This document shows, piece by piece, positions 57,976 through 64,000 of a DNA stretch of 64,000 nt (position 1 is the first letter of the stretch; each line of letters starts with the position of its first letter). Where the stretch lies: positions 175,791,282 through 175,855,281 of the forward strand of contig JAHLJT010000631.1 in NCBI GenBank assembly GCA_031308135.1, written 5' to 3'. Both the position numbers and the translations under genes were made by a program. The stretch is from Acheta domesticus. Its lineage: Eukaryota > Arthropoda > Insecta > Orthoptera > Gryllidae. A model generated the notes under the pieces. That model did no database searches. It saw nothing but the letters and a program-made list of their open reading frames with translations, and was not told the DNA's origin.

Positions 57976-58322
57976 TGTGCGCAAAGGTGTCGCAAATGAG
58001 GCGCAAAGGTAAGAAGCGTGAGCAAAGAGGATGTCGAATGAAATGTGTGTAAAGTGGACGTCGGGTGAAGAGTGCACCTAGAGGATGTTGGATGAAGCGT
58101 ACACATGGAGATGTTAGGTAAGTGTAAACAAAGAGGATGTGGGGAGAAATGTACACACAGAGATTCTTGGCACAAAGTGTGCACAAAAAGAGTGTTGGAG
58201 AAAGTACGTACCACGAGGGTGTTGGGTAAAGTGTGCACAACGAGGGTTTTGTGTAAAGTGTCCACAAAGGGGTTTTGGGGTAAAGTATGCACGAAGAGGG
58301 GTGTTGAGTGAAGCGTGCACGA
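57976..58322. repeat. 27-bp minisatellite, about 12-13 units, in the intron before the takeout-like exon
   Basis: From about 58018 the unit is regularly 25-28 bp, with consensus close to GTGCACAAAGAGGGTGTTGG followed by GTAAAGT. The best adjacent units begin near 58229, 58256 and 58284. Units diverge in both directions. The unit length is a multiple of three, so long frames arise on both strands (a 173-codon minus-strand one among them), but they contain only the repeated string and are not genes. The array ends about 50 bp before the splice acceptor. Confidence 0.88.
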
Positions 58323-58372
58323 AAATGTATTGAGAAAATATGGACGTTTAAGCGCTCGGCTTGCTCCTGCAG

Positions 58373-58523
58373 GGGTGTCGGAGCTGGGGCTGGAGTCGTT
58401 CGACCCGCTGCAGATGCCCTACGTGAACCTGAGCGACTCTGTGCCGGGCAACATGACGCTGAGTCTTCTGTTGCGCGGCGTCAACGTGCGGGGCTTCTCC
58501 AAGACCAACATCATCCACGTCAG
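58373..58523 (+). CDS. Internal exon of a takeout / JHBP-family protein (partial gene)
   Basis: TTGCTCCTGCAG is a good splice acceptor ending at 58372, and GTGAGCG at 58524 is a good donor. The 151-bp exon enters in phase 1 and leaves in phase 2. It encodes (G)VSELGLESFDPLQMPYVN, LSDSVPGNMTLSLLLRGVNV and RGFSKTNIIHVR. The pattern 'G-P/S-LDPL-P ... G-hydrophobic ... NV-V-GLS' and a final R is the N-terminal part of the insect JHBP/takeout fold, secreted carriers of hydrophobic ligands acting in haemolymph, antennae and feeding or clock physiology. The signal-peptide exon and downstream exons are not seen in the window. Codon use is strongly G/C-ending, unlike the AT-rich surroundings. No stop lies within the exon. 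Ligand and paralogue cannot be told from this piece. Confidence 0.75.
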
Positions 58524-61174
58524 GTGAGCGCTCCGTGGGATGCGACGCAAAGGAATTCCTACATTAAATGCTACTTCTTTATCTTCCATCTTCATGACGT
58601 TTTTTGTTCAATTTCTTTCGTTTTATTTATATAATTCTGAGAAAACCTTGGTTTCTTACTGCACTGTAAATCTAGCTTCACTATGCGCACGGTGGGTTGA
58701 AGACAGTTTGCCTATTGCGAGAGGGGGTGTATGTCCACTCAACAGTACTCTAAAATCAAATCTACAATTTGTTGGCTCATGTAAATACATTTTCTATTAT
58801 TCTGGAGAAAGCATTTCTAATTTTCGAATGTTTCTAATCACACTTGTTGATATCTTCATTTATAATTCAATAATATTGTATAGTAAAAGAGGGTAAGGAA
58901 TCTAGAGCTCAATAAAACAACCGCAAGTCATACGTTTCGCCCTTAAGACATTATTTTTACTTATTTTGCCAATAAATAAATTAATCGGGAAATTATTTTA
59001 AATTACATGTCTAATAGTTTGCATACTATTTACCCATAGAGCTGTTGGTATATTTACTTGTTTTGTATGATGGCCTCACACAAAAACCGGAGCTCACAAG
59101 AGGAATGATCAATGTCAATTATTCATTATGATTATGGCAAAGTAATTGTCGTTGAACAGTGTGAATTGTGAAAGAGAAATAAAAGAAACGAAAGCCATCA
59201 ACACTTTTGTCCGCAGCAAGTGCTACTCAGACTGACAGAAAAACGAGTAGTAAATTCTGCTACAATATTCCTGACCCGTTTGAAAATATTTAGATCGATT
59301 CATTTACAATATCAATTGATTTTCATATTGAATCTATCTTGTTTGATAATACTTGCTTCATCATTGTGAAATGCAAGTTACAGCCGATGAAGTAAGCATT
59401 TTAGCATGGTTCAATTTTGAATTACAAACAGTGTGGCAAGCGAGATCTATTCCAGACAGAATAGAAGTATTCTGCATGGAATAGGAGGTTTGTGGAAACA
59501 TTTTCATGAACGTTTTTTCAATTGTAAAAGTTGTTCGCTAAAATAAAATCTACAGAACTGATTGAACTTTATGAGGTAGCGAAAGAACAATGTGTCTAGC
59601 GCCTTTAAATGCTGTTCGTATCCATTGTCAGATAAGTCATTGTGGTTTCGAATATAAAGTTAATTATTTAAAATGCTTCACGCATAATCCTTGTTTTCTA
59701 ATGAGGTACACACGTTTAAAAAACTTGCAACAAATCTTGCAACTATCTTGAATCATTAACGAGTGTACTTAAATATGAAGGAGCATTAATCAAGTGAATG
59801 AGAGAATAATTACTTTTTTATCAGACCTTTCCGTCGTTTCAGTTATCCCAATTTCAGTACATACTTTTTATCAGAGATACGACTCAAGAGAAATTACTTA
59901 CTGACATCATTTTCTTTGGTGCTGACAAATATTATTACATTTATTAATGTTATGATATGAAAATATAAAATTTTGTACGAGTTGTATGAACTCGTAGCAA
60001 AGAACAAGGCACGTAGTGTTGGCCAACATGAACGCGAGTTTTGTTGAGGGAGACTATCGAGTTCGCTAGAGAATGGACGCCTGAATGTAAGTAGAAAATA
60101 TTAATGTGAATCCTGGTTTTAAAACGCAGTTAGTAGTGACTTTAGGAGATTGGAAGTTTGGTTAAACTGGGGAGGAAGGTAGTTCAGCAAATTAATCGGT
60201 GGTTCTTTAGAAAGGAACAAGATATCAGAGGAAACGGAGAAGGTAACATTTCCCGATTGATTCTGGATTTATAATTTTATGAACAATACATTTGTTTGTG
60301 TTTAAACTGAACGTGTTCCTATTAATATTACTTCAATAAAGAGGCCAACGGCCAGCGACGTTTTCTGAGTGACAATATGGCTGCAGGTGAATGTATTGGC
60401 GTTACAACGATTGCGGACATTCATGTGTGCATACGTTGTTGCGACGACATTGATTCCAGTAGATTCCTAACCATTTATAAAAGCGTACTACACAAATATT
60501 TGATAAATTTTGCTTTTTTCTATCTCTCCGAAAATAAATGTTTCATTAAATGAGAGGATTGCTTTATAAACTATTTTAATTACCTTGCTATTAAAATAAG
60601 CTATTTTAATCGACCTAAATAAACATGAAAATGTCATCGGTGTCTTCCTCTCAACGGGATTTCTGCGAGCACAGCCAGGTATTAGGTCCCGTGACCTCCT
60701 CGCATGGGCAGGGCGCAGTTGCGGCCTCTAATTTGCATTTACGTCAGCGTCCCATCCGCCGCCAAGCTCATTGCAAAAACGTAAAATTGCTACACGCAAG
60801 AAACGCTGGAAACATTTCATGTGACTGTTCAAAATAATTTAACTTTTTCCGTGGGTGAATATTTAATTGTAGTTTTACAAAGACTTATAACAAAAAGAAA
60901 GTTTGCAAATGATCTGAATAAAGATATTTACTTTTGGAATGTTTCTAAAATAAATGTATAATATCTATTGTTCGGATAGTTTTCATTATTGCCATTTGTA
61001 AAAAAATACTTAAATAAACTCATTACCTGCAGTTAGTTTTATACTCCTGCATTTTCATACGACTTCGTAATTGCCATCATTATAAAAAATAACATATTAA
61101 TAATTCATCCATTCTACAAATAAACAGTTTTCAAAATGAAGTTCACAGATATTATTAATAGTAACGCCAGTACC
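58524..61174. other. Unassigned sequence, probably intron of the takeout-like gene
   Basis: It follows the splice donor. AT-rich, and no further JHBP exon is recognised in any frame by eye. A 70-codon frame at 60625-60837 shows no domain. If the gene continues on the plus strand this is intron; it may be very long. Confidence 0.45.
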
Positions 61175-61178
61175 TTAA

Positions 61179-61760
61179 CCCTTAAGCGCGCGTCTCAGAT
61201 TTCGGAACATAAGTGATCGCGCGATGCACGGAGTGCGCCAAGCAGACTTCTGTTTTTTTTCTGCGACTATATTGTGATATTTGTGTTTCAAGTTATGGCA
61301 CGTATCATCAAAGTCAATTGTTAAAAGCACAGTTAACTCATTACAACACACTGCTCTCCTCTTCGTATTCCAGCAAAAGTTTTGTAATAAGACAGGTTTC
61401 TCTCTCAGAATCACCCTTGGAACAAAAAGTTATTGTTTATTAAAAGAATACGATTTGAATTTACTAGTTACCGTACAGTGAGTATTAAAGTATTTTTTTC
61501 CATCAACGTGAAGAGATCAAAGTTCATAACAGAAGGATAATTAATTGAGACTACATAACTCTATGTGCGGCGCACAGTATGCGACAGACGGTCCGTCGAT
61601 GACTGATCCACCAATAATTCAACGCAAGATTGATTGAGGACAACAAAACTTCACACACGGGAAGCCAAGACTACATTGAAAGGTTACACGAGGTGATAAC
61701 GAATGTTGACTCATCTATCGGAAATGGCGCACGCTGTGCGCCAACGCGTCCACCTAAGGG
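61179..61760. mobile_element. piggyBac-type MITE, 582 bp
   Basis: TTAA (61175-61178) then CCCTTAAGCGCGCGTC on the left; CGCGTCCACCTAAGGG then TTAA (61761-61764) on the right. TTAA duplication plus CCC...GGG termini is the piggyBac signature. Subterminal GGAGTGCGCC (left) and CACGCTGTGCGCC (right) look like shared transposase-binding motifs. The interior has no transposase, so it depends on a partner elsewhere. Confidence 0.88.
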
Positions 61761-61764
61761 TTAA

Positions 61765-62105
61765 CCTAAGGAACAGCAAATTAAAACTTTCGGCATTTGT
61801 GCATTGTTGTCATCTTAAATTAAGACATTCATCGCATGCTTCTTGGTTGTGGTTAATCAACTCAGCGTCTTTACAAGCGTCTACAAGAGGTTAAAGTGCG
61901 TTGGGAGAGAGAGAACTGGGAGTTGTGCGTGTTGTTAGATCCATTGTTAATGTTAATCACCCAATAAAATTAAATATGGACTACTTGCTGCAGGAAACTG
62001 GTCACCATTTACAATGCAGTTGATTCTTACGACAAATGACTTCATTTAAATGAACTTATGAAATGATTCATGAAAAATATTATTTATTTTTTCGAAGCTC
62101 TCTTT
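61765..62105. other. Unassigned sequence
   Basis: Nothing recognised. Confidence 0.5.
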
Positions 62106-62263
62106 TCATTTTAACACGTGTTTTCCTCTTAAAGAGAGAAAATTAAATGTTTCACGAACAATATAACTTCAAACGATTTCTGCGTCATTTTAACACGTGT
62201 TTTCCTCTTAAAGAGAGAAAATTAAATGTTTCACGAACAATATAACTTCAAACGATTTCTGCG
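62106..62263. repeat. Perfect tandem duplication, 79-bp unit x2
   Basis: TCATTTTAACACGTGTTTTC starts at 62106 and 62185. The two 79-bp units appear identical to the last base (CTGCG at 62184 and 62263). Absence of any difference suggests a recent event or an assembly artefact. Confidence 0.95.
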
Positions 62264-63040
62264 TCTATCTCCAAAAGTATAAAAGCATTTTAAGGAAAGT
62301 AATAACGAAGGCAAAAATAATTTTTAAAAAATGATCAGGATATGTTGAACGCTAATAACATAAGTAAAGCAATCTAGAATATCGTAACAATTATGAATAC
62401 ATCATCTCGAAACTTGGTAGGGAATGAAGTTTTAATGTATAATGACGAGGTGAACGATCAGGGAAAAGTCCCCAGCTTCTACATTTAACATTTTTCGAGC
62501 ATTGCGGTTGATCACACGAAACGTCTAAAATCAAATTCAGACATTATCAATTTTTAGTTTCCTCTTGGTTCATTGATCAAATGTTGAGATGGACCCTCGT
62601 TTTGCTTTTGGTCATAAATGTAACTGCACGTTTCATTGAGCTTTCCTACTAGCTGCAGAGAAATAGGTCTGAAAATGTGGGTTGTTATTTTGTTATAAAT
62701 ACTATAAAATCAAATACGTTGTTCTTTTGATGTTTAAATAAGTTTTCAATGAATCGGGAGTGAAAACTTTTAATTTTTAAATGTTTCCAACCATACTCTG
62801 TTGGTACCGTATTTCATCATTCAACTGTGTATTGTCAAAGACTGGAGTAGGGATTCTGGAGCAGAAGTGTGGAAAATAATACTTCTTCCCCTCAAGGGAC
62901 GCACAATTGTAGCGTAATAAATATAGCGTAACATGAGAGATCGCATGGTAAATGATAACGCCGTTCTTTTCCTCATTTTTCAACTACCTATTTTTAGGTT
63001 AGTATGTTGTGACGGTACCGAATAGTTGGAAAAAAAATGA
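62264..63040. other. Unassigned AT-rich sequence
   Basis: Nothing recognised. Confidence 0.5.
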
Positions 63041-64000
63041 TTTTAAACGCACGACATTGTAGCCTGCCGCGTGCCTCCGCAGCGCCTCCTTTTGTGAGTG
63101 CGAGGGTAGGGCCAATTCGCGTCGGACACGTGCATAGGCAGAGGTCCCTTCGCGCATGCTTTGTCCGGCGGAGGGGCAGTGGGTACAAGAATTACGACCC
63201 GATCGGCGCCTCTCTGGCGCCGCCCCATCCCCAGGCGACCCGCCCCCCCGACGTTAGAGAGAGAGGGTTGAGTGGAATTTTTCCACTGAACTCGGCTAGA
63301 AAACGCTTCCGCACATTGGCCACTGAGACGCAGTTGCCTTTTGCCAATAGAGAGGAACCTCTCAAAATTTAAACTAAAAATCTTTCCAGAACTTTCGGCA
63401 GATGGGTAAGGAGAGGGGGTTACAGAGGCTTCGCGAGAGGTGACCAAGTAAAAAACCAAGAGAAGGGAAGCGACGGTTTTGAGAGTAGGTTCGGGGAGGA
63501 GCGAGGAGCGCGCGCCGCGGCGGTGCGTCGTCCGGGGTAAACGCCACTGGCGCGGATTATTCTAAGTTTTTGGCGCGCTGTGTGTAAAGCGGAACGTGGA
63601 ATTGCTCCTGACGGACGTTCGCTATCACGTATGTGGTTTGTTTTTTGAATTGGCAAAGGACTTTAATTGTGACCAATTTGCGGGTACTTTGTTAGGCGCA
63701 GAGCAATCTCGTCCGGTCGCCTGAAAAAGGATTATCGCTGATCGCGCGGTGCAACCGAGTGACGCACGCGAGTCAGAATTATTCAGTTCGACTCACGTCA
63801 CTACGCCCACGACCGCTACGAGGACATAGTTTTGCGAAGAGGTCTCCGCCTACCTCTTCCTGCCGACTTCGTGCACGAGTACCTGCCTCCCGCCCCCCGC
63901 CGGCGCGGACCTTGCCGACCAGCTGTGACCTACTGCCGGCCCTTTCATCCCCGAAGACGGAGCCATGAGGACGCCGCCCCAAGGTCGGACATCGACCCTG
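63041..64000. promoter_or_regulatory. CpG-rich block, possible promoter / first exon at the window edge
   Basis: GC and CpG content rise sharply from about 63050 to the end (for example GCGCGCGCCGCGGCGG at 63508 and GATCGGCGCCTCTCTGGCGC near 63201). An initiator-like TCAGTT lies at 63783. An ATG at 63964 (GAGCCATGAGG) opens a frame that is still open at the window end, 12 codons in. The several long frames on both strands are expected from composition. I recognise no protein. It could be a 5' gene end or the start of a large mobile element; the call is weak. Confidence 0.3.

Noticed and set aside
57771..58292. 173-codon minus-strand open frame with His/Thr/Cys-rich repeats
   Set aside because: It is the complement of the 27-bp minisatellite. 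Unit length divisible by three keeps frames open by chance.

Overview
This window reads as repeat-dense, AT-rich nuclear DNA from an insect. I see no bacterial-style operons, no CRISPR array, no rRNA, no free-standing tRNA gene and no complete protein-coding host gene. The one sequence I accept as host coding is a single internal exon at 58373-58523 (+). It has clean splice sites, a GC-rich coding style and the protein pattern of the takeout / juvenile-hormone-binding-protein (JHBP) family, an insect secreted-protein family. The insect assignment rests on that exon, on Dong/R4-like LINEs in TAA repeats and on tRNA-derived SINEs. A cockroach- or termite-like genome is my guess only.

The dominant component is a dispersed family that I do not recognise and call 'hp310' here. 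Its 5' end is a hairpin (stem CTTTCYC / GRGAAAG). It then carries a variable TCCGTCTG microsatellite, a body of about four diverged modules of roughly 310 bp, and a 3' end reading ...ACGGGAAAGTCTGTGCCATT...CACCACTAGT. Full copies are about 1.5-1.6 kb (2.4 kb with an extra 3' block). Copies occur at 1.3-2.1, 6.1-6.6, 6.9-7.5, 22.6-26.5 (one nested in another), 32, 36, 37.8-39.2, 44-45, 46.9-47.8 with 55.2-55.7, 49.6-51.1, 51.1-54.3 and 55.7-57.7 kb.

Layout. 0-8.6 kb: unassigned sequence, hp310 copies and a degenerate minisatellite. 8.6-12.2 kb: a SINE inside a foldback element, then a 5'-truncated Dong/R4-type LINE between AAT repeats, then the 3' domain of a SINE-like repeat and a full tRNA-derived SINE. 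12-22 kb: mostly unassigned, with a diverged 360-bp duplication, a GA tract, an AACC-rich tract, a broken mariner and a third SINE. 22.5-26.5 kb: nested hp310. 27-37 kb: sparse, with an internally deleted mariner and an element with terminal inverted repeats. 37.8-40.5 kb: hp310 and a second Dong/R4 fragment on the minus strand. 45.8-46.9 kb: a dead LINE followed by a SINE.

47.8-55.2 kb is a 7.4-kb element with roughly 1-kb inverted arms and TTAA target duplications, inserted in an hp310 copy. Inside it lie hp310 copies broken by a hAT-type MITE with a perfect 8-bp target duplication, a SINE and a 141-bp hairpin MITE. 57.8-58.5 kb: a SINE fragment, a 27-bp intronic minisatellite and the takeout-like exon. 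61.2-61.8 kb: a piggyBac-type MITE. 63-64 kb: CpG-rich DNA that could be a promoter or first exon running off the window.

The clearest biology is transposon stratigraphy. SINE-type tails make TAA microsatellites that receive Dong/R4 LINEs, and hp310 copies act as landing pads whose known sequence lets later insertions be defined to the base.
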